Source: Phil1 sp964612925 (GTDB lineage: Bacteria; Bacillota; Clostridia; Christensenellales; CAG-138). Taken from it: DNA of 64,000 bases. This document shows, piece by piece, positions 42,393 through 51,256 of the stretch. The position numbers were made by a program, and so were the translations under genes. The stretch lies in the NCBI GenBank assembly GCA_964612925.1, contig CAZTFU010000008.1, forward strand, positions 1 to 64,000. Reading direction: 5' to 3'. The first letter of the stretch is position 1. Every line of letters begins with the position of its first letter. The notes below the pieces were generated by a model. The model had not been told where the DNA came from. It saw only the letters and a list, made by a program, of their open reading frames with translations, and made no database searches.

Positions 42393-44156
42393 TCACATTC
42401 TGTTCGTATTCGCCATTTCTTCTGCATTATGTTTGGAAACCGTAAAGCTGAAACTTACCTTTCCGTCGCGGCTTTCCGCCCATATGCGTTCATTCATCAG
42501 CTCCATTATTTCCTTTGCAATGGCCAGTCCAAGCCCCGTACCTTCGCCCGTGTGCGCCCTGTCCGCCTTATAGAATCGCTCAAACAGGTGGTCTATATCT
42601 TCATCGTCTATTTCGCCGTCATTACACACGCTTATTGTGTACTTGTCCGCCGCCTCCTCAACCTTCAAAAGCACCTCCTCGGACGCGCTGTGCTTTATGG
42701 CATTGTCAAGCAGGGCAATAAGCACCTGCTCACACCTGTCGGGATTGCTGAATGCTTCATGCTCTCCTTGTTCTATAAGCACGCAGAGCCGTTTACCGTT
42801 TTCGTTCGCTATTGCGTCATATCTTTCCGCAACATCGCTTATAAGGTCGTTTATGCTCATTTTGCAGCTTGCAATCGCAACGGAGCCCGATTGCAGTCGG
42901 CTAAGCTCCAACAGATCATCTATCAGGCGTGAAAGCCGCATGGTTTCCCGTTGGATATAGCCGTAGTAGCGCATTTTATCGGCTTCCTTCTTCACAAGGC
43001 CGTCACACAGTGCATCGGACAATCCGCGTATGGACGCTATGGGCGTTCTGAGCTCATGCGATACGTTTGCCACATAATCACGGCGGGTCTGTTCAAGGCG
43101 AGCCGCTTCCGTTACATCCTGTATCATTATTATTGCGCCGTCCGTATGGTTCTGTGTGCCGAGTGCCGATATGGTGAAGCGGAGCACGGCATCCCTGTGC
43201 TTCTGCTCGGTCCAACGGCTTACGCCGTCATTAAGCACCATCTCTGCCACGGAATGTATTTCCGCATACGCAGGTGAGTTTTCAATGCTTTCGCCGTCAC
43301 TGCAGCCCATAAGCAACAACGATGCGGGGTTGTAATCCGTAACCACGCCCTCGTAATTCATGGCTATAACGCCCTCAAGCAGACCGTCAAGCACGCTTTT
43401 TAGTCTGTTTCGTTCAAACGTAAGTGCGCCTATCGTGCCGCTCAGCGCGCTTGACAGCTCGTTTAACGACCTTCCGAGCCTTGCCATTTCGCCATCGCCG
43501 TTTTCCATTGCCCTAACGGAAAAATCCCCGTTTGTCATGGCCACAGCGGCCTCATTCATCTTATTTAGCGGCCGCGTAAGTCCGCGTGAGCCAAAATACG
43601 CAACGGGCACCATTATAAGTGCCACAAGCAGCATCGCAAGCGGCAGCGATGCGGTAAGGTTGCCCCATGCATTGCTTAGCTCATCCATCGGCTTGACAAG
43701 AAACACTGCGCCAAGTACTCTGCCGTCCACCCCAATAATGGGTTCGCCCACAACTATGCCCGCTCTTCCGCCTATCATTACAACCTTGCTTATCTCCTGA
43801 CCCGCAAGCACTCCTTCAAGATAGGGCGATATCATGTTCGTGTTGGTCTCAAGCTCTTCATTGCTTACACTTGCAAAAAGTCTGCCCGTTGAGCTGTAAA
43901 GATACGGTGAAGCATCCCAAATGCGCCTGTCGTAGTTTACTATGTTTTCAAACTCTTTTTTCGTAAGCAAGCCCTGAATATAGCCCGCCGCATAATTGGA
44001 TATAAACTCCGCACGCGGCACAAGCTCGCCTGTTTTCTGCTCGCCGTAATTCTTTATGCCCGCATACTGAAAAAGAAGTGCCGTAAGCGCGGCACTCAAT
44101 ATCACCGTAAACAGCACAAGACACACGGTTTTTACAAGCAGAGTGTTTTTCATCAC
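42393..44156 (-). CDS. sensor histidine kinase (HAMP-PAS-HisKA-HATPase), first of a tandem pair
   Basis: 587 residues. Membrane helices lie at about 10-30 (VCLVLFTVILSAALTALLF) and 170-190 (LPLAMLLVALIMVPVAYFG), with an extracellular domain between them. HAMP, PAS (IAMNYEGVVTDYNPASLLLM), phosphoacceptor HELRTPIASIRG and ATPase boxes DNAIKHSASEE and GTGLGLAIAKE follow. The start overlaps the preceding regulator stop by 4 bp. The layout parallels the kinase at 39649-41619, but this one lacks the charged tail. Confidence 0.93.
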   Translation of the reverse strand: MMKNTLLVKTVCLVLFTVILSAALTALLFQYAGIKNYGEQKTGELVPRAEFISNYAAGYIQGLLTKKEFENIVNYDRRIWDASPYLYSSTGRLFASVSNEELETNTNMISPYLEGVLAGQEISKVVMIGGRAGIVVGEPIIGVDGRVLGAVFLVKPMDELSNAWGNLTASLPLAMLLVALIMVPVAYFGSRGLTRPLNKMNEAAVAMTNGDFSVRAMENGDGEMARLGRSLNELSSALSGTIGALTFERNRLKSVLDGLLEGVIAMNYEGVVTDYNPASLLLMGCSDGESIENSPAYAEIHSVAEMVLNDGVSRWTEQKHRDAVLRFTISALGTQNHTDGAIIMIQDVTEAARLEQTRRDYVANVSHELRTPIASIRGLSDALCDGLVKKEADKMRYYGYIQRETMRLSRLIDDLLELSRLQSGSVAIASCKMSINDLISDVAERYDAIANENGKRLCVLIEQGEHEAFSNPDRCEQVLIALLDNAIKHSASEEVLLKVEEAADKYTISVCNDGEIDDEDIDHLFERFYKADRAHTGEGTGLGLAIAKEIMELMNERIWAESRDGKVSFSFTVSKHNAEEMANTNRM

Positions 44157-44845
44157 CCATTCACCTCAAACTTGTACCCGACGCCGTACACGGTTTTTAT
44201 GCTCCAATTTACCGTGCCCTCGGCGGGCAATTTTTGGCGGATGCGTTTTATCTGTGTATCCACGGCGCGGGTATCGCCGTAAAAATCATAGCCCCATACA
44301 AGCGAAAGTATGGTTTCCCTTTCATATACCTTGCCCGGGTGAGAGGCCAAAAGCTGAAATATCTCGACCTCCTTGGGCGTAAACGGCACCCTTTCGCCCT
44401 TTATACGCACATCGTAATTGTTTATGTTAATCTCAAGCTCGTCAAAGCGAATCACCTGCTGCGGCTGTTCCTTTGCCATTGCAAGCCTGCGAAGCACGGC
44501 CTTTACCCGTGCGACCACCTCGCGTGCGCTGAAGGGTTTTACTATATAATCGTCCGCGCCCAGTTCCAACCCAAGCACGCGGTCAATCTCCTCCCCCTTT
44601 GCGGTAAGCATTATTATCGGCACACGGCTTTTTTCCCTAAGCTTACGGCACACATCAAGGCCGGAAAGCTTGGGCATCATAATATCAAGTATTATCAAAT
44701 CAGGCTTTTCGGTTTCGAACTTAGCCAACGCTTCCTCGCCGTCCATTGCGCCAACATGCTCAAAGCCTTCGTTTTCCAAATAGATACCCAGCGTTTCATG
44801 TATAGTTATCTGATCATCGCATATCATTATTTTTTGCGTTGCCAT
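44153..44845 (-). CDS. OmpR/PhoB-type response regulator, first of a tandem pair
   Basis: 230 residues. The receiver begins KIMICDDQITIHETLGIYLE and carries the phosphoacceptor in LIILDIMMPKLSGLDVC. The DNA-binding domain shows FTPKEVEIFQLLASHPGKVY and VDTQIKRIRQKLP. It heads a five-gene operon: regulator, kinase, regulator, kinase, radical SAM. A consensus promoter (TTGCAA, 17 bp, TATAAT) lies upstream, with a small hairpin (CCAAGC/GCTTGG) in the leader and a GGGAGG ribosome site. Confidence 0.94.
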   Translation of the reverse strand: MATQKIMICDDQITIHETLGIYLENEGFEHVGAMDGEEALAKFETEKPDLIILDIMMPKLSGLDVCRKLREKSRVPIIMLTAKGEEIDRVLGLELGADDYIVKPFSAREVVARVKAVLRRLAMAKEQPQQVIRFDELEININNYDVRIKGERVPFTPKEVEIFQLLASHPGKVYERETILSLVWGYDFYGDTRAVDTQIKRIRQKLPAEGTVNWSIKTVYGVGYKFEVNG

Positions 44846-44881
44846 AATGGTTTCCTCCCATCTTCCAAGCTTTATGCTTGG

Positions 44882-44910
44882 ATTATAATAAAAAAAGCAT
44901 TCACTTGCAA
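44882..44910 (-). promoter_or_regulatory. promoter of the tandem two-component operon
   Basis: Minus-strand TTGCAA (44910-44905), 17 bp, TATAAT (44887-44882). A leader hairpin CCAAGC/GCTTGG follows at 44864-44880. Confidence 0.8.
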
Positions 44911-44976
44911 TAAGGGTTCCCGTTTTGCCATAATTGTATTGATTTTTCGGCGCAAATCAAGCCGCGTTCCGCCGTT

Positions 44977-46209
44977 TTATAAAGTCGGAACACGTTCCTT
45001 TACTGTGTAGCTCAGTATTGCCGCCGCTGTCGCAACCGCGGCACCGCACAGCCATACGGTATTATAGCCCGCACCTGAGCGGATAAGGCTGCCCCCAATC
45101 CACGTGCTTACGGCACTGCCGATTTGATGAAACACCATGGCTACGCCCGAAAGAGTGGGCATTTTACGGCTGCCGAAGAATTTGCTTATCAACAGTGTTG
45201 TTGGCGGAACCGTGGCATTCCCCACAAGGCCCAAGCCTATCACAAATGCGTATACTATCGCATCGGTTTTGGGAAGCAGTATAAAAAGCACAACCAACAC
45301 GGGGCGCAGACCGTATATAGTGCCCAGCACCCATTTGGGGTTTACCTTGCCGCATAAAAACCCCGCAACAATAGGGCCTATCATTCCCATAATGCCATAA
45401 ACCGTAAAAAGAGCGGCAACCCCATCACCCGAAAGTCCATATGAAATAAGCTGAGGGTAAAGGTATGTTTCGATTATCGCCATAAAAAACCCGCATGTGA
45501 AAAAAGCGAGTGCAAGGTGTGCAAATCGGCCGTCAATAAGTGCCTCACCAAGCATTTTCCAAATCGTATCGGGTTCTTCCGCATTTTTATCCGTAACCGC
45601 CATACTGTGCTCCTTTTTATTCAACCATATGCACAGCAATGCCACGCACGCGGATATACAGGCCAAGCCCATCATTCCCTGCGTAAAAAGGTTATTATCG
45701 CTCATAATTTGCAGGTACGGAGCAATTATCGCCCCGCCAAGCCCGCCGCCCCCGTTTATAATTCCCGATACCGCGGCCGCGTATTTACGTCCGATCGTCG
45801 GAGTAACGGCCCCCATCACAACGCCGAAGGCCAACGCACCTGCGGCAAGGCCCACCAACACCCCCAACGAAATAAACAGCATCCATTCGCCGCAGCTGAA
45901 CGGAATAAGCAGTAAGCCGATCGCCATCAATGCTCCGCCCGTTCCCAGCACAAACGAGTTCGATTTTTTCAATGCCAAAATCCCGAAAAGCGGCTGTGAA
46001 AGTCCGTATAGAAGCTGGGCTGTCGCAATCGCAAGGCTGATTGTTTCTTCATTCAATTCGGTGTATTTGTTTATGGCGGAAGCAATCAGGCCGAAATTTG
46101 ATCGTATGCCGTTGTTCAGCATAAACAGCATCATGCAAGCCGCCGTAATAAACAGTACCGTTGCAAGCGGCAAGGATGTATTCCCTCTTTCAGGCTTTTT
46201 ATACGGCAT
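44977..46209 (-). CDS. MFS transporter (oxalate/formate antiporter-like)
   Basis: 410 residues from the ATG at 46209, with AAAGGAG about 10 bases upstream. About twelve membrane helices are present. The second half includes GLGLVGNATVPPTTLLISKF, and the first includes GVVMGAVTPTIGRKYAAAVS. The layout suggests the monocarboxylate/oxalate-formate branch of the major facilitator superfamily, but the substrate is not determinable. It is divergent from an XRE-cupin regulator with a perfect 22-bp palindrome between them, so it is probably the regulated target. Confidence 0.9.
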   Translation of the reverse strand: MPYKKPERGNTSLPLATVLFITAACMMLFMLNNGIRSNFGLIASAINKYTELNEETISLAIATAQLLYGLSQPLFGILALKKSNSFVLGTGGALMAIGLLLIPFSCGEWMLFISLGVLVGLAAGALAFGVVMGAVTPTIGRKYAAAVSGIINGGGGLGGAIIAPYLQIMSDNNLFTQGMMGLACISACVALLCIWLNKKEHSMAVTDKNAEEPDTIWKMLGEALIDGRFAHLALAFFTCGFFMAIIETYLYPQLISYGLSGDGVAALFTVYGIMGMIGPIVAGFLCGKVNPKWVLGTIYGLRPVLVVLFILLPKTDAIVYAFVIGLGLVGNATVPPTTLLISKFFGSRKMPTLSGVAMVFHQIGSAVSTWIGGSLIRSGAGYNTVWLCGAAVATAAAILSYTVKERVPTL

Positions 46210-46256
46210 AATTGACAAGCTCCTTTTTTGATGATAAGATAATGGTATATTTTCCA

Positions 46257-46278
46257 ATATATCGGATTTCCGATATAT
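46257..46278. promoter_or_regulatory. perfect palindrome between MFS and XRE-cupin genes
   Basis: ATATATCGGA and TCCGATATAT are separated by TT, giving a 22-bp dyad in the divergent promoter region. It is a candidate operator of the XRE-cupin regulator; that is inference. Confidence 0.6.
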
Positions 46279-46323
46279 AATAATGCAATTACAATATACT
46301 GTCAATATGTTGGAGAGCAAAAA

Positions 46324-46875
46324 ATGGACGTTACAAGCATTGTCGCCGTCAATGTAAAAGCAATACGCGAACAGAAAAAACTGACTTTAGACGTCGCCGC
46401 CGAACTAACGGGCGTTTCAAGAAGTATGCTTGCGCAGATCGAGAAAGGGGATGTAAACCCCACGATCTCCGTCCTTTGGAAAATCGCCAACGGTTACAAA
46501 GTTTCATTTACTTCCCTAATTGAAAGAAAGGGTGATGAGGTCACCGTTATCAGGCAGTCGGATCAATCACCGTTAATCGAAGATGACGGTCGATATTTGA
46601 ATTTTCCCATTTTTGCATTTAACGAAAAGACTTTATTTGAAACATATCGTATTGTAATAGAACCAAACGGCAAGTTGTCCGCACAGCCTCATCTGAACGG
46701 TTCGGAAGAGTATATAACTGTTTTTGTCGGAGAGGTCGAGATTACGGTTGCCGACAGGAGCTTTCACCTTTTCGAAGGGGATTCAATCCGTTTTTCGTCA
46801 AATGTCCCGCACGCATATCGCAATACGTGTAACGAGCGTGCGGAGCTTAGCATGCTTATCTTCTACCATCGGTAA
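46324..46875 (+). CDS. XRE family regulator with C-terminal cupin domain
   Basis: 183 residues. The helix-turn-helix covers about residues 8-62 (LTLDVAAELTGVSRSMLAQI, then GDVNPTISVLWKIANG). The cupin domain covers about 110-180 (EYITVFVGEVEITVADRSFH; GDSIRFSSNVPHAYRN, with its metal-type His). Proteins of this build sense small molecules and often control a divergent transporter, here the MFS gene. A GGAG-type site precedes the ATG. The ligand is unknown. Confidence 0.93.
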   Translation: MDVTSIVAVNVKAIREQKKLTLDVAAELTGVSRSMLAQIEKGDVNPTISVLWKIANGYKVSFTSLIERKGDEVTVIRQSDQSPLIEDDGRYLNFPIFAFNEKTLFETYRIVIEPNGKLSAQPHLNGSEEYITVFVGEVEITVADRSFHLFEGDSIRFSSNVPHAYRNTCNERAELSMLIFYHR

Positions 46876-47210
46876 CGAAAGTGCCGCTATGCCGTTGCTC
46901 GTAGGCGGTGTATTGTCGGTTCACATAAAGCAACAAGATAAAAATGCCCGCGTCATATACCGGGGCGTATCTTCGAGCATTTTTCTAAAGTCAGGGTGCA
47001 AAATAGCACCGCAAAACCGTGCGTTTCTTATTTCAGAGGGCCTTACTTTTCTAAGTTTTTTGTCAGCTTTGAATTCGAGGTCAGCCGGTTTTCTTCTGCT
47101 GACAGGAAATGTTGCTCCGCAGGACGCACTACTCTCAATAGATAGTATAGAAGTGCGCACTTTCGTTCCTGAGGGGTGGTAACACTGAAAGCCGAAGTTT
47201 ATTCTCATTA
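46876..47210. other. non-coding interval with recurring motif
   Basis: I see no supported gene. Open frames on both strands cross the interval without a ribosome site or a recognised domain. It contains a copy of the short repeat (47018-47045). The sequence looks like a remnant of a larger, possibly mobile, element. Confidence 0.45.
47018..47045 (+). repeat. copy 3 of a short intergenic repeat
   Basis: 25 of 28 positions are identical to 15567-15594, and the core TTTCAGAGGGCCT is shared with 2117-2130. Confidence 0.5.
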
Positions 47211-47663
47211 TCACAGATGATAAATTAGATTCAAACAATTCGGCAAGTCTTCGTCAATATACCCACTATCGATAAAACCTACCTTTTCATAAACATGAAT
47301 CGCTGCAAGATCTTCACGATTGACGCAAACTTCTACGCTATTGAAGCGACCTTCCTGTTTTAGAGAATTCAAAATCTGCCGCAATGCTTCTGTTCCATAG
47401 CCTTTGTTCTGAAATTGCCGATCGATCATAAATTGTTGCAAATCATAGTTGAGTGGTTCGTCTGTGAAATCTCGGACTAATGCGACACCAATCATTTGCG
47501 TGTCGTTCATAATGCCAAATACACGGGCGTTACAATTGCGATAAATGTATCCTCTCGCAATGATTCCGGTTGGGCGGTCAAGATATTTTTGCTGCTCCTC
47601 GTCCACTTTAAGCTTAATAATGTCAAGCCAGTTTTCTTCGTTCACATCAACTAAATGTATCAT
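47211..47663 (-). CDS. GNAT acetyltransferase (diamine/spermidine acetyltransferase-like)
   Basis: 150 residues. The acetyl-CoA loop is RQFQNKGYGTEAL (around residues 81-93), and IHVYEKVGFIDSGYI closes the fold. The order of segments recalls BltD/spermidine acetyltransferases of Firmicutes, though the substrate is not certain. Its DNA is visibly richer in A+T than the neighbouring genes. It stands alone between two non-coding stretches, which together suggest recent acquisition. The ATG at 47663 has an AGGAGA site. Confidence 0.85.
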   Translation of the reverse strand: MIHLVDVNEENWLDIIKLKVDEEQQKYLDRPTGIIARGYIYRNCNARVFGIMNDTQMIGVALVRDFTDEPLNYDLQQFMIDRQFQNKGYGTEALRQILNSLKQEGRFNSVEVCVNREDLAAIHVYEKVGFIDSGYIDEDLPNCLNLIYHL

Positions 47664-47954
47664 CCTATTTTCTCTCCTATTAGTTCATTTTTTCGCTTTT
47701 CAAACAAAAAAGTATAGCAGAAAATTATGAAGAAATCTACCGTCTACATAATAACCGCCCGAACATTTTTCGTTCGGGCGGTCTCGATATCAATTATAAA
47801 TCAATTCAAACTTCACGATAGCTTCCGATAAGTGCCTTGCAAGCGTTCATCTGCCGTACCCATTCCATTTGGTTTTCGGCTTTTGTTTGCTCGACTGCAC
47901 TGTTTTATGACCACTCGCCATATCGCGCGCGGGCAGGTGCTTTATTCGCTTTTA
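47664..47954. other. non-coding interval with strong hairpin
   Basis: ACCGCCCGAAC (47754-47764) pairs with GTTCGGGCGGT (47772-47782) without a clear T-run on either strand; it may still end the oad operon. No gene is supported. The stretch 47810-47950 is featureless. Confidence 0.5.
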
Positions 47955-49451
47955 TCAGCGGCCTATCGTAATATCCTCAACAAACAGATGCTTTGCGGGA
48001 AGTTCCGGATGCATGGGCATCTTGCCTGTCGGCACGGCGGGAGCCGCAGGTGCAACGGGAGCCGCAGAAGCCGCAGGTGCAGCTACCTTGGGTTCTTCCT
48101 TGGGCTTGGGGTTATTTCGCTGATCAAAGAACTTCATTGCGACCTGCGGGAACAATGCATAGCTGAGCACATCCTCCTCTTGGCGCATGGCGTCCTTAAT
48201 CTCTTCACGGTACTTTTCAAGCTCGGGCTTGAGCAGATCCGCAGGGCGGCAGGTTATAACCTCGGCATCACCGATGGCCTTCTTGCGAACCTCTTCATTC
48301 ACCTTACCGGGCAATGCGCCGTATTCGCCGCGAAGCAGAGCCTTTGATTCCTTTGAAAAGCTCTTATACCTTCCGCCGGCCACTACGTTAAGCACGGCCT
48401 GAGAACCGACTATCTGGCTGGTAGGCGTTACAAGCGGAGGATAGCCGAAGTCCTCGCGCACACGGGGGATTTCCGCAAGCACGTCATAATACTTATCCTC
48501 GGCATTAAGCTGTTTGAGCTGGCTTATAAGGTTAGAAAGCATTCCGCCCGGCACCTGATAGATAAGCGTGTTGGTGTCAACATTGAGCACCTTGGGGTCA
48601 AGCGAACCCTGCTCCTTGAGCTTCTGAGCCACGCCGCGGAAATGCTTTGCGGCCACGGCCATTTTTTCAAGATCAAGGCCGGTATCGTACTCTGTGCCCT
48701 TGAGCGTTGCAACAAGGGATTCCGTTGCGGGCTGACTGGTGCCGTTTGCAAGCGGGCTGAGTGCGCAGTCAACAATGTCCACACCCGCCTGAACAGCCAT
48801 AAGGTAGGTCATGTCGCCCGTGCCGGTGGTGTTGTGGGTATGAAGGTGTATGGGAAGATCAACTTCCTCCTTCAAACGCTTAACGAGCGAATACGCATCA
48901 TAGGGCAAAAGCAGGTTTGCCATATCCTTTATGCATATAACATCCGCACCCATCTGTTTAAGCTCCTTGGCCACCTTAACGAAGTAATCCTCGTTATGTA
49001 CGGGGCTTATGGTGTAGCTTATGGCGGGTTCGCATATTCCGCCGTACTTTTTGGTGTACTTTATGGCGGCTTCAAGGTTGCGCACATCGTTAAGCGCATC
49101 GAATATACGGATAACGTCAATGCCGTTCTCTATCGCCTTGCGGCAGAACTGTTCAACAACATCGTCCGCATAATGCTTGTAACCGAGTATATTCTGGCCG
49201 CGGAAAAGCATCTGAAGCTTTGTATTGGGCAGTGCCTTTTTCAGCTTTCTCAGCCTGTCCCACGGATCCTCATTCAGGAAGCGCAGGCAGCTGTCAAACG
49301 TTGCTCCGCCCCAGCATTCGAGCGACCAATAGCCTATGCTGTCCAGCACCTCGCACGCGGGAAGCATATCCTCCACGCGCATACGGGTTGCCGCTTGGGA
49401 CTGGTGCGCATCCCTGAGAATGGTATCTGTAATTTGCAGTTTTTTGCTCAT
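47955..49451 (-). CDS. oadA: oxaloacetate decarboxylase alpha subunit (carboxyltransferase)
   Basis: 498 residues from the ATG at 49451 (AAGGAAG 8 bases upstream). The TIM-barrel carboxyltransferase opens with TDTILRDAHQSQAATRMR and carries metal ligands in LPIHLHTHNTTGTGD. A conserved PYC/OADA helical domain follows, then an Ala/Pro/Val-rich segment. The usual C-terminal biotinyl domain is absent; biotin is carried by a separate gene (50713-51204). It takes CO2 from oxaloacetate and passes it to biotin. A pyruvate carboxylase B-type role is the alternative, but the neighbouring beta and gamma subunits argue for the Na+ pump. Confidence 0.93.
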   Translation of the reverse strand: MSKKLQITDTILRDAHQSQAATRMRVEDMLPACEVLDSIGYWSLECWGGATFDSCLRFLNEDPWDRLRKLKKALPNTKLQMLFRGQNILGYKHYADDVVEQFCRKAIENGIDVIRIFDALNDVRNLEAAIKYTKKYGGICEPAISYTISPVHNEDYFVKVAKELKQMGADVICIKDMANLLLPYDAYSLVKRLKEEVDLPIHLHTHNTTGTGDMTYLMAVQAGVDIVDCALSPLANGTSQPATESLVATLKGTEYDTGLDLEKMAVAAKHFRGVAQKLKEQGSLDPKVLNVDTNTLIYQVPGGMLSNLISQLKQLNAEDKYYDVLAEIPRVREDFGYPPLVTPTSQIVGSQAVLNVVAGGRYKSFSKESKALLRGEYGALPGKVNEEVRKKAIGDAEVITCRPADLLKPELEKYREEIKDAMRQEEDVLSYALFPQVAMKFFDQRNNPKPKEEPKVAAPAASAAPVAPAAPAVPTGKMPMHPELPAKHLFVEDITIGR

Positions 49452-49474
49452 TGGAATTCTTCCTTTTTGCTCCA

Positions 49475-50668
49475 TTAGTGGTTAAACAGCGCAAGCAGTA
49501 CGCCTGCGGCTATTGCGGAACCGATAACGCCTGCGACGTTCGGACCCATTGCATGCATCAGCAGATAATTGCCGGGCTTTTCCTTCTGACCGACAACCTG
49601 AGAAACACGCGCCGCCATAGGCACGGCCGATACGCCTGCGGAACCGATAAGCGGGTTGATCTTGCCGCCGCTGAGCACGTTCATAAGCTTACCTATAAGC
49701 AATCCGCCAACGGTACCTATTGCAAATGCGCAAACACCCATCAGCAGTATACCTATGGTTTCCCATGTAAGGAATATGTCCGCAGTGGCGGTCGCGCCGA
49801 CGGATATGCCAAGGAATATGGTAACGATATTCATCAGCTCGTTCTGCGCGGTCTTTGAAAGCCTTTCGGTAACGCCGCATTCCTTAAGCAGGTTGCCGAA
49901 CATAAGCATTGCGATAAGCGGTGCCGCGGAAGGAACCAACAGTGATACGAATATTGTAACAACTATGGGGAATACTATCTTTTCGGTCTTGCTCACGGGG
50001 CGAAGCTGTTCCATAACTATCTGGCGTTCGGCCTTGGTGGTCAGCGCCTTCATTATGGGCGGCTGAATAACCGGCACGAGTGCCATGTAGGAATACGCGG
50101 CAACCGCGATAGGCCCGAGCAGATGCGGTGCAAGCCTGAGCGTTACATAAATGGCCGTGGGGCCGTCAGCACCACCGATTATGCCGATGGAGCTTGCTTC
50201 CTTAAAGCCGTACTGGAATGCGCTCGGGAACAGTGCGCTAAGGCCGAGTGCGCCGAGGAACGCAACGAATATACCAAGCTGAGCACCCGCGCCCATGAAC
50301 ATGGTCTTGGGGTTGGCGATCAGGGGACCGAAGTCCGTGCCCGCGCCCACGCCCATGAATATAAGGCAGGGGTAAATGCCAAGCTTTATGCCGAGGTACA
50401 GGTAGTCGATAAGTCCTCCCTGGTCGGACAGTGCGGCCCAATCAACATGGCCGCTTGCAAAAAGCTCCCGGTGATACATTTCCGCTCCCGGTATGTTGGT
50501 CATCAGCATACCGAATGCGATAGGCAGCAGCAGCAACGGTTCGAACTTCTTCACTATGGCCAAGTACATCAGCGCAAGCGAAATAACGATCATTATCAAA
50601 ACCTTGGGATCATCGGCTATCATTGAAAAGCCTGTCATCTCAAGAAAGTTTACAAGTGCTTCTCCCAT
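49475..50668 (-). CDS. oadB: sodium ion-translocating decarboxylase beta subunit
   Basis: 397 residues. It is rich in membrane helices, with the conserved GIIGGADGPTAIYVTLRLAP segment and the Na+-site stretch VSVGATATADIFLTWETIG-like region near residue 290. The family decarboxylates carboxybiotin and exports Na+ across the cytoplasmic membrane. It lies between oadA (23 bp downstream) and the biotin carrier gene. A ribosome site (AGGAGAG) precedes the ATG at 50668. Confidence 0.95.
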   Translation of the reverse strand: MGEALVNFLEMTGFSMIADDPKVLIMIVISLALMYLAIVKKFEPLLLLPIAFGMLMTNIPGAEMYHRELFASGHVDWAALSDQGGLIDYLYLGIKLGIYPCLIFMGVGAGTDFGPLIANPKTMFMGAGAQLGIFVAFLGALGLSALFPSAFQYGFKEASSIGIIGGADGPTAIYVTLRLAPHLLGPIAVAAYSYMALVPVIQPPIMKALTTKAERQIVMEQLRPVSKTEKIVFPIVVTIFVSLLVPSAAPLIAMLMFGNLLKECGVTERLSKTAQNELMNIVTIFLGISVGATATADIFLTWETIGILLMGVCAFAIGTVGGLLIGKLMNVLSGGKINPLIGSAGVSAVPMAARVSQVVGQKEKPGNYLLMHAMGPNVAGVIGSAIAAGVLLALFNH

Positions 50669-50712
50669 TTTTCTCTCCTTTCGATTTAATTATCGGCAAA
50701 ATTCGCCCTAAT

Positions 50713-51204
50713 TTAGCCTATAACTATAAGGCAATCGCCGGAATTAACCGCGGCGCCCTTGGTGGTGTTTATTGCAACAACCTTACCTGAGGCGGGAGCG
50801 AATATCTCGTTTTCCATCTTCATGGCTTCGAGAATGATAACAACGTCATCCGCGCTGACGGTATCGCCAACGTTTACCTTAATGTCCAGTATGTTGCCGG
50901 GCATGGGAGCGGTAACGGCGGTCTGTCCTGCCGAAGGTGCGGCAGCGGGTGCAGCGGCGGGAGCGGGTGCGGCTACGGGAGCGGCAGCGGGTGCGGGCGC
51001 GGGTGCTGCAACGGGTGCAGGTGCAGGCGCGGGAGCGGGTGCGGCCGCGGGTGCGGAAGGCGCGAAATACATGGGAACAGTGTTAGCATTGGCATAAGGA
51101 GAAGGTGCCGCAAACGCAGCGGGACGGCCGGCTACGCCGCCAACTTCTTCAACTTCAACATCATAAGCCGTGCCGTTTACATTTACTATAAACCTACGAA
51201 GCAT
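50713..51204 (-). CDS. biotin carrier protein of the decarboxylase complex
   Basis: 163 residues from the ATG at 51204 (AGGAGGAAA upstream). The N-terminal stretch (RRFIVNVNGTAYDVEVEEV) is an assembly or interaction strand pair. A long Ala/Pro linker (about residues 35-85) follows, then a biotinyl domain with the target Lys in ILEAMKMENEI. It shuttles carboxybiotin between the alpha subunit and the membrane beta subunit. The linker is encoded by highly repetitive DNA at about 50940-51060. Confidence 0.93.
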   Translation of the reverse strand: MLRRFIVNVNGTAYDVEVEEVGGVAGRPAAFAAPSPYANANTVPMYFAPSAPAAAPAPAPAPAPVAAPAPAPAAAPVAAPAPAAAPAAAPSAGQTAVTAPMPGNILDIKVNVGDTVSADDVVIILEAMKMENEIFAPASGKVVAINTTKGAAVNSGDCLIVIG

Positions 51205-51256
51205 TTTAAAATTTCCTCCTGAAATAATCTGTTTTTGGTTAGCTTTGGTCTTACGA

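Noticed and set aside
46921..47238. A 105-codon minus-strand frame and a long plus-strand frame over the 46.9-47.2 kb interval
   Set aside because: Neither has a ribosome site or a recognisable domain, and the minus frame overlaps the acetyltransferase end. I treated the interval as non-coding.
47754..47782. Hairpin ACCGCCCGAAC/GTTCGGGCGGT as a certain terminator
   Set aside because: No T-run follows on either strand, so it is mentioned only within the non-coding interval.
50937..51060. Dense GCG/GGT-type repeats that look like a minisatellite or array
   Set aside because: They encode the Ala/Pro linker of the biotin carrier in frame and have no spacer structure, so they are not CRISPR or an intergenic repeat.
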